Shown one piece after another: positions 1 through 6,161 of a stretch of DNA of 9,776 bases. A program made the position numbers and the translations under genes. Source of the stretch: a bacterium (GTDB lineage Bacteria; Patescibacteriota; Microgenomatia; Daviesbacterales; UBA10151); assembly GCA_027364775.1 (NCBI GenBank), contig DAHXOS010000048.1:1-9776 (forward strand). The letters are read 5' to 3'. Position 1 is the stretch's first letter, and each line of letters opens with the position of its first letter. The notes beneath the pieces are model-generated. The model did not search any database. It saw only the letters and a list, made by a program, of their open reading frames with translations, and was not told the DNA's origin.

Positions 1-486
1 AACACTTGGATCACCAAAACTAACCGGAGTGAGTAAATTAACGTTGTAATTTTCTATATCTTCTGCTGAAGATAGTTTTGGAATTGATATGTCCCAGATC
101 TTACCTGAATTAAGAGCGAAATCTATAGTTTTAAACTTTAATATCCAGGTATATTCTTTACCTTTACCGGCAATCTGTTGGTTAAATTTTATATTTATCT
201 GGGTTTTACCATTTACAGGTGTAGAACTAGTTTGCAAGATTCCTTGACTGTCAGATGCAAATAAGTCTGTAACATCGTTTACAGCTATAACTAAATTAAA
301 ATTAGAAGGGTAGTATCTGTCAGTTAGATTTTTTAGTGTTACTTTTTCTGTTACTTCTGTTTGACCATTCTCTGCCACATCATAAGTAATATCATAAGAA
401 GAAGAAAATTCCCCTTTAGCCAAAACAGAATTTGGGAAAAAGGCCATTAAGCTAAAAATAATTAGAATAATGAGTTTTTTAATCAC
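1..486 (-). CDS. Secreted protein, N-terminal part, cut by window edge (possibly transglutaminase-like)
   Basis: An open frame of 162 codons runs from a GTG at 486 to the left edge without a stop, so only the N-terminus is present. It starts VIKKLIILIIFSLMAFF and continues to SVLA-KGEF: two lysines, a hydrophobic core, then a V-L-A signal-peptidase I site, so the protein is probably exported. The remainder is beta-rich and polar with no cysteines and no visible catalytic motif. The layout (signal peptide, beta-rich N-terminal domain) recalls transglutaminase-like proteins remembered from Microgenomates genomes, whose catalytic domain would lie beyond the edge; that assignment is from memory and moderate at best. 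GTG is chosen because an in-frame stop lies at 505-507 and the first ATG (445-447) would remove most of the signal peptide. A -10-like element sits 7 nt upstream of the GTG. It lies 81 nt downstream of uvrA on the same strand. Confidence 0.7.
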   Translation of the reverse strand, partial: MIKKLIILIIFSLMAFFPNSVLAKGEFSSSYDITYDVAENGQTEVTEKVTLKNLTDRYYPSNFNLVIAVNDVTDLFASDSQGILQTSSTPVNGKTQINIKFNQQIAGKGKEYTWILKFKTIDFALNSGKIWDISIPKLSSAEDIENYNVNLLTPVSFGDPSV

Positions 487-493
487 TAGCTTT

Positions 494-502
494 ATTTTAT
501 CA
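494..502 (-). promoter_or_regulatory. Extended -10 promoter of the secreted-protein gene, possibly leaderless
   Basis: The minus strand reads TGATAAAAT, an extended -10 (TGn plus TAAAAT), ending exactly 7 nt before the GTG at 486. Transcription would begin at or within a base of the start codon, giving a leaderless mRNA. No Shine-Dalgarno sequence lies in that 7-nt gap, which fits. The -35 region (CTTCTT at 517-522) is poor, as extended -10 promoters allow. This is pattern reading only. Confidence 0.4.
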
Positions 503-510
503 AATTAATG

Positions 511-533
511 ACTTAAAAGAAGTTTCCTTAAGT
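511..533. other. Weak hairpin between uvrA and the downstream gene
   Basis: ACTTAA and TTAAGT form a 6-bp inverted repeat, extendable by two G-U pairs, around a 7-nt loop in the 81-nt gap after uvrA. It has no T-tract on the minus strand, so it is at best a weak terminator or processing site for the uvrBA transcript. Confidence 0.2.
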
Positions 534-567
534 TCTAAATAAAAAGAAATAATATCCAATCAGGAAA

Positions 568-3468
568 TTAAATTATTTTTGCTAAGTATCTACCGGTGTA
601 AGACTGAGAATTTTTAGCAATTTCTTTTGGAGTACCTGTAGCTATAATTTGGCCTCCCTCATCTCCCCCTTCAGGCCCTAAATCTACAATCCAATCTGCA
701 TTTTTAATTACATCAAGGTTATGTTCAATAATTAAAACGGTATTACCCATATTAGTTAATCTTCTTAAGATTTGTAGCAATCTTTCTATATCTGCAAAAT
801 GCAACCCTGTAGTAGGTTCATCCAGGATATAAATAGTATGACCGGTTGGCCTTTTAGATAGCTCAGAAGATAGTTTAATCCTTTGGGCTTCTCCCCCAGA
901 TAAAGTAGTAGCAGACTGGCCTAAACGGATATAACCTAAACCCACATCATTTAAAACAGTAAACTTATTCTTAATTTGTGGGATATTTTTAAAAAATTCC
1001 AAAGCCTCCTCAACTGTCATATTTAAAACCTGGGAGATATCTTTGTCTTTAAAATGGATCTCTAACGCTTCCCGGTTATAACGCTTTCCATTACAGGCTT
1101 CACAAATCACAAAAACATCTGGTAGAAATTGCATCTCAATTTTAATTTGTCCTTCCCCTTCACAAACCTCACATCTACCCCCTTTAACATTAAATGAAAA
1201 CCTACCTGGCCCATAACCTCTAATCTTAGCCTCAGGAGATGAAGCAAATAGTTCCCTGATAAAAATAAATGCTCCCGTATAGGTTGCAGGATTAGACCTG
1301 GGAGTTCTACCTATAGGAGATTGGTCGACCAAAACTACCTTATCAATATTTTCCAAACCCTTAATCTCTTTAAATTGGCCGGCTTTTTCTCTTGATCCGT
1401 AGATTTTTTGGGCTAGATACCTGTATAAAATATCATGGACTAAGGTTGATTTACCTGAACCTGATACCCCAGTGACTGCAATGAATTTACCTAAAGGTAA
1501 TTTTAGATTAACATTTTTTAAATTATGTTCTGTAGCGTCTATAATTTCTAAAAATCCGTAATTTTCAGAAGTTTTTTTCTCTCCCAATGCTTCAACTTTC
1601 TTCTTACCTGATAAATACTGACCGGTTAAAGATTTTGGATTCTTTATAATCTGATCAGGTGTTCCTTGTGCAACAATATTCCCACCGTGTTCCCCCGCTC
1701 CAGGACCAATCTCAACCATATAATCTGCATTTTCCATAGTCTCTGCATCGTGCTCATTAACTACAACTGTATTACCCAAATCCCTCAATCTTTTTAAGGT
1801 TTCTATCAACTTGGTATTATCCCTTTGGTGCAAACCTATTGAAGGCTCATCTAAAACATATAAGACTCCTGATAAACCTGAACCAATTTGGGATGCCAAT
1901 CTTATCCTTTGAGACTCTCCACCGGCTAAAGTCATAGAAGCTCTATTTAAGGTTAAATAATCGAGTCCCACATCAACTAAAAATTGTAACCTAGACTGGA
2001 TCTCTTTTAATATTGGAGTAGCTATTGTTAGTTCTCGTTCATTTAATTTTGGAAACTTTAAGGTCTTAACCCAATCCAAAGCCTCCCTAATTGATTGGCT
2101 GGTAACTTCCGCGATATTTAAACTATCAATTGTAACCGAGAGTGACTCATTTTTTAATCTGGTACCATGACACTTAGGACACTCTTCGGAAACCATATAC
2201 TTTTCTATCTCCTGCTTAACCCATTCTGATTCTGTCTCTTTATATCGCTCTTTTAAATAAACCACTAACCCCTTAAAAGTAGAGTAAAAGTGAGTCCATC
2301 TACCCTGGCGGTTTTTACCTTCAACCTTAAACTGCTCCTCAGCTGCACCATAAAGTAAGATTTTTCTGGCCTTTTCACCGATATTACCAATTCTAGTATT
2401 TAAATCAAAACCGTATTCTTTTCCTACTGCTTCAAAAAGATGAGTAAACCAAGTCTCTGATGTTCCTAATTTTTGCCATGGCAAGATTCCACCCTCAGCT
2501 ATAGATAAAATCGGGTTTAAAATTGACTCAGGATCTATTTCTAATAATGAGCCAAGTCCTGCACACTCAGAACAAGCCCCATGAGGAGAATTAAATGAAA
2601 ACATTCTGGGTTCAATTTCAGGTAAAGCGATATTATCTATCGGACATGCAAACCTTTCAGAGTAAAGATGATCTTCTAATTTTTTAGGATTCGCCGGAAA
2701 ATCCAAAGAGACATCTAAAACCTCCGCAACGGTTACCGATCCTTCACCCAATTTTAAAGCTGTCTCCACTGACTGGGCAATTCTTGAGTAAATTGTTTGT
2801 TCTTGCACACTTTTTTTCTCCAAAGATAATCTATCTACTACTGCATCTATAGAATGTTTGTTAGTCTTAATCAGCACAAAATCTTCTGCCAAATCCCTGA
2901 TATGACCATCAATTCTGACCTTTGAAAAACCTTTTTTTCTTAAATCCTCAAAAAGGGAGGCATATTCACCTTTTCTATCTTTAACAATAGGAGCTAAAAT
3001 CATAATTCTATAATTTTTCTTAGAACTTTCTTTAGCTTTATTTACAATTTGTTCAACTATTTGCTGAACACTCATTCTAGAGATTTCCCTACCGCAAATA
3101 GGACAATGTGGATGACCAGCTCTGGCAAAAAATAATCTTAAGTAGTCATAAATCTCAGTTGTTGTCCCAACAGTAGAACGTGGATTATGAGAGGCAGCTT
3201 TTTGATCTATAGAAATTGCTGGAGAAAGACCTTCTATATAATCCACATCCGGTTTATCCATTACTCCTAAAAATTGCCTGGCATAAGCAGACAAGGATTC
3301 TACATATCTTCTCTGGCCTTCTGCATATAAAGTATCAAAAGCTAATGAGGATTTACCTGAGCCTGAAATACCTGTAAAAACTACTAATTTGTTTTTAGGA
3401 ATCTCTAAATCAAAATTCTTTAAGTTATGTTGGCGGGCACCTTTAATTACTATTTTATCCGTAGACAT
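568..3468 (-). CDS. uvrA: Excinuclease ABC subunit A (UvrA), 966 aa
   Basis: UvrA is the dimeric ABC-type ATPase that finds bulky DNA lesions and loads UvrB in nucleotide excision repair. Both ATPase modules are complete. Counting from the chosen ATG: Walker A GISGSGKSS near 33-41, signature LAGGESQR near 514-521, Walker B VLDEPS near 538; second Walker A GVSGSGKST near 667-675, zinc module CEVC/CEAC near 766-792, signature LSGGEAQR near 856-863, ILDEPT near 881. The first zinc module is degenerate: CPID near 275 where many UvrAs have CxxC, with CSEC intact near 299. The first H-loop reads VVNEHD where VVEHD is usual. Length is slightly above E. coli UvrA. The frame extends upstream to an ATG at 3516, but those 16 residues (including NPSTSLRII) come from a repeat; MSTDKIVIKGARQHNL matches normal UvrA N-termini and has AGGA 8 nt upstream. 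It follows uvrB by 102 nt. Confidence 0.97.
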   Translation of the reverse strand: MSTDKIVIKGARQHNLKNFDLEIPKNKLVVFTGISGSGKSSLAFDTLYAEGQRRYVESLSAYARQFLGVMDKPDVDYIEGLSPAISIDQKAASHNPRSTVGTTTEIYDYLRLFFARAGHPHCPICGREISRMSVQQIVEQIVNKAKESSKKNYRIMILAPIVKDRKGEYASLFEDLRKKGFSKVRIDGHIRDLAEDFVLIKTNKHSIDAVVDRLSLEKKSVQEQTIYSRIAQSVETALKLGEGSVTVAEVLDVSLDFPANPKKLEDHLYSERFACPIDNIALPEIEPRMFSFNSPHGACSECAGLGSLLEIDPESILNPILSIAEGGILPWQKLGTSETWFTHLFEAVGKEYGFDLNTRIGNIGEKARKILLYGAAEEQFKVEGKNRQGRWTHFYSTFKGLVVYLKERYKETESEWVKQEIEKYMVSEECPKCHGTRLKNESLSVTIDSLNIAEVTSQSIREALDWVKTLKFPKLNERELTIATPILKEIQSRLQFLVDVGLDYLTLNRASMTLAGGESQRIRLASQIGSGLSGVLYVLDEPSIGLHQRDNTKLIETLKRLRDLGNTVVVNEHDAETMENADYMVEIGPGAGEHGGNIVAQGTPDQIIKNPKSLTGQYLSGKKKVEALGEKKTSENYGFLEIIDATEHNLKNVNLKLPLGKFIAVTGVSGSGKSTLVHDILYRYLAQKIYGSREKAGQFKEIKGLENIDKVVLVDQSPIGRTPRSNPATYTGAFIFIRELFASSPEAKIRGYGPGRFSFNVKGGRCEVCEGEGQIKIEMQFLPDVFVICEACNGKRYNREALEIHFKDKDISQVLNMTVEEALEFFKNIPQIKNKFTVLNDVGLGYIRLGQSATTLSGGEAQRIKLSSELSKRPTGHTIYILDEPTTGLHFADIERLLQILRRLTNMGNTVLIIEHNLDVIKNADWIVDLGPEGGDEGGQIIATGTPKEIAKNSQSYTGRYLAKII

Positions 3469-3474
3469 ATTTAT

Positions 3475-3498
3475 AATCCTGAGCGAAGTTGAAGGATT
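3475..3498. repeat. Dispersed hairpin-type intergenic repeat, one copy
   Basis: The plus strand reads AATCCT, then GAGCGAAGTTGA, then AGGATT: a 6-bp stem around a 12-nt loop. It resembles the family CCTGAGCGAAGTCGAAGG that I recall as a common intergenic repeat in many environmental bacterial genomes, whose spurious translations give strings such as STSLR and LSEVEG. Here the flanking ORF readings are indeed NPSTSLRII (minus) and LSEVEGF (plus). The stem bases differ from the GTCCT/AGGAC form on both arms, which preserves pairing. On the minus strand the AGGA of the 3' arm is the only Shine-Dalgarno-like sequence ahead of the uvrA ATG. Only one copy is in this window. Confidence 0.6.
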
Positions 3499-3527
3499 CG
3501 GGTTTCTTTCGCCCAAAAAGTTTTCTT

Positions 3528-3556
3528 ATTTTACACTATCTGAGAAGTTTTTTAAA
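3528..3556 (-). promoter_or_regulatory. Possible internal promoter for uvrA
   Basis: The minus strand shows TTTAAA (3556-3551), a 17-nt spacer and TAAAAT (3533-3528) in the gap between uvrB and uvrA. Spacing is ideal and each hexamer is a fair match to the sigma-70 consensus. Transcription would begin near 3521 and include the hairpin repeat in the uvrA leader. AT-rich DNA gives such matches by chance, so confidence is low. Confidence 0.3.
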
Positions 3557-3570
3557 GCCCTATATCCTTC

Positions 3571-5541
3571 CTAAGTTTGGAGCTCTTTAATTTGATCTCT
3601 AATTTTTGCAGCAGTTTCAAAATCCAACATACCTGCAGCTTCCCGCATTTGCTCTTCTAGTAACTTAACCATTGTTTCCTTTTCCTTGACTGGAATATTT
3701 TCAATCCTTAATTCACCATTTGAAGCTTCCTCTAACTCTTCAACTTTCTCAATTAACCTCTCCCTTAAAGCTTTGCTAATAGATTTTGGAGTAATGTTAT
3801 GCTTTTTATTGTATTCTGACTGGTACTCTCTTCTTCTATTTACTTCCTCTATGGCTGCCTGCATGGATTTTGTCATATTGTCTGCATACATAATCACCTG
3901 TCCCCCTATATTTCTAGCTGCCCTACCCATGGTTTGAATTAAAGAAGTCCTAGAGCGCAAAAATCCTTCCTTGTCTGCATCTAAAATAATAACCAGAGTT
4001 ACCTCAGGCAAATCTAACCCTTCCCTTAAAAGATTAATTCCTACAAGGACATCAAATTCTCCTAGCCTTAAAGACTGCAATATATCAGATCTTTTTAAAG
4101 TTTCAATATCAGAGTGCAAATATTCAACCTTGATCTCTTTTTCTTTTAAATAATCAGTTAGGTCTTCAGCCATTCTTTTTGTGAGTGTGGTAATGAGGAC
4201 TCTCTCACCTTTTTGGGTTCGTTTTTCAACTTCAGAAATTAGATCATCAATCTGACCGTCTGTTTTTCTCACATCTATCTCAGGATCTACAATACCAGTG
4301 GGCCTAATTAATTGCTCAGCTACATTATCTGGTCCTGCTAAAGATAATTCATATTCATCTGGGGTTGCCGAAACATAAATTGCCTGGTTAATTCTTCTTT
4401 GGAACTCATCAAATTTTAATGGCCTGTTATCTAATGCTGATGGCAACCTAAAACCAAACTCAACTAATGTCTCCTTTCTAGCCCTGTCACCGTTATACAT
4501 TCCTCTAATTTGGGGTAATGTGATATGGGATTCATCAATAATTAATAAATAATCTTTAGGAAAATATTCCATTAAAGTATAAGGTGTTTCCCCCGGCATT
4601 CTGCCATCAAAATATCGGGAGTAATTTTCAATCCCATTGCAATATCCAAACTCACGGATCATTTCTAAATCATAATGGGTTCTTTGTTCAATTCTTTGAG
4701 CCTCTATTAGTTTATTTTGCTGCTTTAATTCAAATACCCTCTTTTCCAAATCCTCTTCAATCTGGGCAATACCAGGTTTTAACCTTTGTTCAGGTGTAAT
4801 ATAATGCTTGGCAGGATATAAGGTCATTGTCTGAGGGGTAGGAGAAATTGCACCGGTTAAAGGATCTAAAATTGATAACCTTTCAATTTTATCTCCCAAA
4901 AACTCCAACCTAATTGCCTGATCCATATAAGAAGGAAAAATATCTACAGTATCACCTTTAACTCTATAAGTTGAGCGCTTAAAATCAAAATCATTACGGG
5001 TGTAAAACATTTTGGTTAGCATTTTCATTACCTGCTCAAAACCTACTCTTACTCCATTTTTTAATTCCAAAGTTGCTCCAATATATTCTTTAGGAGAACC
5101 TAAGTTATCGATGCAGGAAACCGAGGCCACTACCACTACATCCTTTCTGGTCATTAAAGAAGTAGTGGTAGAAAGTCTTAACTTTTCTATTTCTTCATTA
5201 ATTTGAGTTTCTTTTTCTATATAGGTATCTGAGGATGGAACATAAGCTTCAGGCTGATAATAATCATAGTAGGAAACAAAATATTCAACAGCGTTACCGG
5301 GAAATATTGATTTAAACTCCTGAGCCAACTGCCCTGCTAAAGTTTTATTGTGGGAGATAATTAGAGTTGGTTTTTGAACCTTTTCGATGACGTTAGCCAT
5401 GGTAAAAGTTTTTCCAGAACCAGTTACTCCTAGTAAAACTTGATGTTGTTCTTTTGCATTAAGACCTGCCACCAATTTGGTTATGGCTTGTGGTTGATCA
5501 CCGGTTGGTTTAAAATCTGATTGAATTTTAAAAGAAGACAT
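3571..5541 (-). CDS. uvrB: Excinuclease ABC subunit B (UvrB), 656 aa
   Basis: UvrB is the helicase-like damage-verification subunit: loaded by UvrA, it threads one strand behind its beta-hairpin and recruits UvrC for incision. From the chosen ATG the protein shows the N-terminal FKPTGDQPQAI motif, Walker A GVTGSGKT near 38-45, the tyrosine-rich beta-hairpin YFVSYYDYYQPEAYVP near 87-102, DESH near 336-339, SATP near 391-394, QTMGRAARN near 536-544 and a C-terminal UVR domain (LLEEQMREAAGMLDFETA) near 627-644 that contacts UvrA or UvrC. Length is normal. The frame opens 15 codons earlier at 5586, but MSSFKIQSDFKPTGDQP matches family N-termini. No Shine-Dalgarno precedes this ATG; an extended -10 (TGATACAAT) ends 7 nt before it, suggesting a leaderless message. 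It is the first gene of the uvrB-uvrA unit and is divergent from the rad52 cluster. No uvrC or uvrD lies in the window. Confidence 0.97.
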   Translation of the reverse strand: MSSFKIQSDFKPTGDQPQAITKLVAGLNAKEQHQVLLGVTGSGKTFTMANVIEKVQKPTLIISHNKTLAGQLAQEFKSIFPGNAVEYFVSYYDYYQPEAYVPSSDTYIEKETQINEEIEKLRLSTTTSLMTRKDVVVVASVSCIDNLGSPKEYIGATLELKNGVRVGFEQVMKMLTKMFYTRNDFDFKRSTYRVKGDTVDIFPSYMDQAIRLEFLGDKIERLSILDPLTGAISPTPQTMTLYPAKHYITPEQRLKPGIAQIEEDLEKRVFELKQQNKLIEAQRIEQRTHYDLEMIREFGYCNGIENYSRYFDGRMPGETPYTLMEYFPKDYLLIIDESHITLPQIRGMYNGDRARKETLVEFGFRLPSALDNRPLKFDEFQRRINQAIYVSATPDEYELSLAGPDNVAEQLIRPTGIVDPEIDVRKTDGQIDDLISEVEKRTQKGERVLITTLTKRMAEDLTDYLKEKEIKVEYLHSDIETLKRSDILQSLRLGEFDVLVGINLLREGLDLPEVTLVIILDADKEGFLRSRTSLIQTMGRAARNIGGQVIMYADNMTKSMQAAIEEVNRRREYQSEYNKKHNITPKSISKALRERLIEKVEELEEASNGELRIENIPVKEKETMVKLLEEQMREAAGMLDFETAAKIRDQIKELQT

Positions 5542-5545
5542 AAAT

Positions 5546-5568
5546 GGTATTGTATCACGTAAAATACC
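5546..5568. promoter_or_regulatory. Inverted repeat over the uvrB -10 box, candidate operator
   Basis: GGTATT (5546-5551) and AATACC (5563-5568) are perfect inverted 6-mers separated by 11 nt and enclose the extended -10 of uvrB. A dimeric repressor bound here would block the promoter. LexA, encoded about 1.3 kb away, is an obvious candidate, but the dyad does not match E. coli (CTGT-N8-ACAG) or Bacillus (GAAC-N4-GTTC) boxes. Its function is inferred from position alone. Confidence 0.3.
5549..5557 (-). promoter_or_regulatory. Extended -10 promoter of uvrB
   Basis: The minus strand reads TGATACAAT: a TGn extension plus TACAAT (5 of 6 to TATAAT), ending 7 nt upstream of the uvrB ATG. Transcription should start at or next to the ATG. 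No good -35 is seen (TTATCT at 17-nt spacing). The same geometry, TGn-hexamer-7 nt-start codon, occurs at the gene starting at 486. Confidence 0.5.
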
Positions 5569-5575
5569 CGAAGAT

Positions 5576-5617
5576 AAGGTAAGCAAGCAGATTCTTTCTA
5601 AACCCTTACCTTTTTTT
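5576..5617. other. 8-bp inverted repeat followed by a T-run
   Basis: AAGGTAAG (5576-5583) and CTTACCTT (5605-5612) are perfect inverted repeats with a 21-nt loop; the plus strand then continues as a T-run to 5617. It has the outline of a plus-strand intrinsic terminator, but no plus-strand gene lies upstream. It could instead be an operator-type dyad between the divergent uvrB and rad52-cluster promoters, or chance. Confidence 0.25.
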
Positions 5618-5639
5618 ATTTTCTATCTCACTGAACAAG

Positions 5640-5645
5640 TATAAT
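5640..5645 (+). promoter_or_regulatory. -10 box for the structured RNA and rad52 cluster
   Basis: A perfect TATAAT lies at 5640-5645 in the divergent region; transcription would start near A5652. No convincing -35 exists at 16-18 nt (the region is T/A-rich) and there is no TGn extension. Support comes from position: the predicted start lies 3 nt before the first paired base of the large RNA helix that begins at 5655. Confidence 0.5.
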
Positions 5646-5654
5646 ATCGTTACA

Positions 5655-5758
5655 GTCAGGTTTGGAGGTAGGTAAAAATAGTACCGAGAAACAAACTGAG
5701 GGCCCACTTCTTTATGATTTAAAGCCCTGTAGTTTCCCGGACCTACCTCTCAACTGAC
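5655..5758 (+). ncRNA. Unidentified structured RNA, probably 5' leader element of the rad52 cluster
   Basis: The two ends form a long helix: GTCAG (5655-5659) pairs with CTGAC (5754-5758), then after a bulged G and one mismatch GAGGTAGGT (5665-5673) pairs with ACCTACCTC (5741-5749). Inside, CCG/CGG (5684-5686/5738-5740), GAAAC/GTTTC (5688-5692/5732-5736), GGGC/GCCC (5700-5703/5724-5727) and possibly TTTA/TAAA (5711-5714/5720-5723) continue the rod. Unpaired bases lie mostly on the 5' strand (5674-5683, 5693-5699, 5704-5710), while the 3' strand is nearly continuous. G+C is locally higher than in the flanks. It does not show the signatures of SRP RNA, tmRNA, 6S RNA, RNase P or a riboswitch I recognise. 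It starts just after the predicted transcription start and ends 8 nt before an ATG, so it may be a cis-regulatory leader; a separate small RNA is also possible, although no terminator follows. Confidence 0.6.
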
Positions 5759-5766
5759 AAATAAAA

Positions 5767-5910
5767 ATGATTACCCTGTTTTACAGAATCAAAAGATTAA
5801 TAAAAAAAAATAAAATAGAAAAAGAATCAACTGCAAAGTATTCCAGAATTTTATCTAATGCAATAACTATGCAAGCTTTTACTCAAGACGGTAAGAAAGT
5901 TTTTATCTAA
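5767..5910 (+). CDS. Small basic protein of unknown function, 47 aa
   Basis: ATG at 5767 opens a 47-codon frame ending in TAA at 5908-5910, four bases before the next gene's ATG. The protein begins MITLFYRIKRLIKK and ends QDGKKVFI; it is rich in Lys/Arg in the first half, lacks Cys and Trp, and the N-terminal part could form a short amphipathic basic helix. I recognise no family. It is likely real because it fills the space between the structured RNA and the 81-aa gene, with packing as tight as between the next two genes. An in-frame TGA at 5755-5757 excludes an earlier start. There is no Shine-Dalgarno; the ATG follows an A-rich single-stranded stretch directly after the RNA helix. A run of nine A's (5802-5810) lies inside the gene. 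It could instead be a leader peptide for the downstream genes. Confidence 0.55.
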   Translation: MITLFYRIKRLIKKNKIEKESTAKYSRILSNAITMQAFTQDGKKVFI

Positions 5911-5914
5911 TAAT

Positions 5915-6160
5915 ATGGAGGCAGTACTATCAGAAAAACATAATTTAATGTTAAATAACATCGGATTTAGCTCAGATTATTATTTATCAGGTAATAAGTC
6001 AACAAATAATCACGATATTATCTTCCTGGCAGGACTTATGATTATTCTAGCCGTAATCGTTTTAGCTTTCGTTGTTATTTATTACAGCCATTTAGTCTTA
6101 GAACCAAAGAATCTTTTAACCCCCCAACGCTCAACAACCTATTCTGATATATACGTCTAA
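5915..6160 (+). CDS. Single-pass membrane protein of unknown function, 81 aa
   Basis: The product has a polar N-terminal part (1-34), one strongly hydrophobic segment (about 35-57, IIFLAGLMIILAVIVLAFVV) and a short polar tail (58-81) with tyrosines near the end (STTYSDIYV). There is no signal-peptidase site, so it should remain as a membrane anchor; topology cannot be read from its few charges. No family is recognised. It starts 4 nt after the 47-aa frame and ends one base before the Rad52-like ATG, and the three genes lie in three different frames, so expression is probably by translational coupling. No Shine-Dalgarno precedes it. A membrane protein fused this closely into a recombination-gene cluster is unexpected; it could localise the other products or simply share the promoter. 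Confidence 0.75.
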   Translation: MEAVLSEKHNLMLNNIGFSSDYYLSGNKSTNNHDIIFLAGLMIILAVIVLAFVVIYYSHLVLEPKNLLTPQRSTTYSDIYV

Positions 6161-6161
6161 T

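Noticed and set aside
3389..3574. Plus-strand open frame antisense to the uvrA start (61 codons)
   Set aside because: It overlaps the conserved N-terminus of UvrA and the hairpin repeat; its LSEVEG reading is a known artefact of that repeat.
3686..5206. Several plus-strand open frames of 60-83 codons inside uvrB
   Set aside because: All lie antisense to conserved UvrB sequence, have no ribosome-binding sites and no family resemblance.
5655..5758. SRP RNA (4.5S type) or 6S RNA
   Set aside because: The length suits a small SRP RNA, but the conserved GGAA-loop/AGCAGCCA segment is absent. It is too short for 6S RNA and the long single-stranded central bubble is not symmetrical.
5802..5810. Run of nine A's in the 47-aa gene as a programmed frameshift site
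   Set aside because: The run alone is not evidence; no downstream stimulatory structure was seen and a shift would not clearly join it to the next gene.
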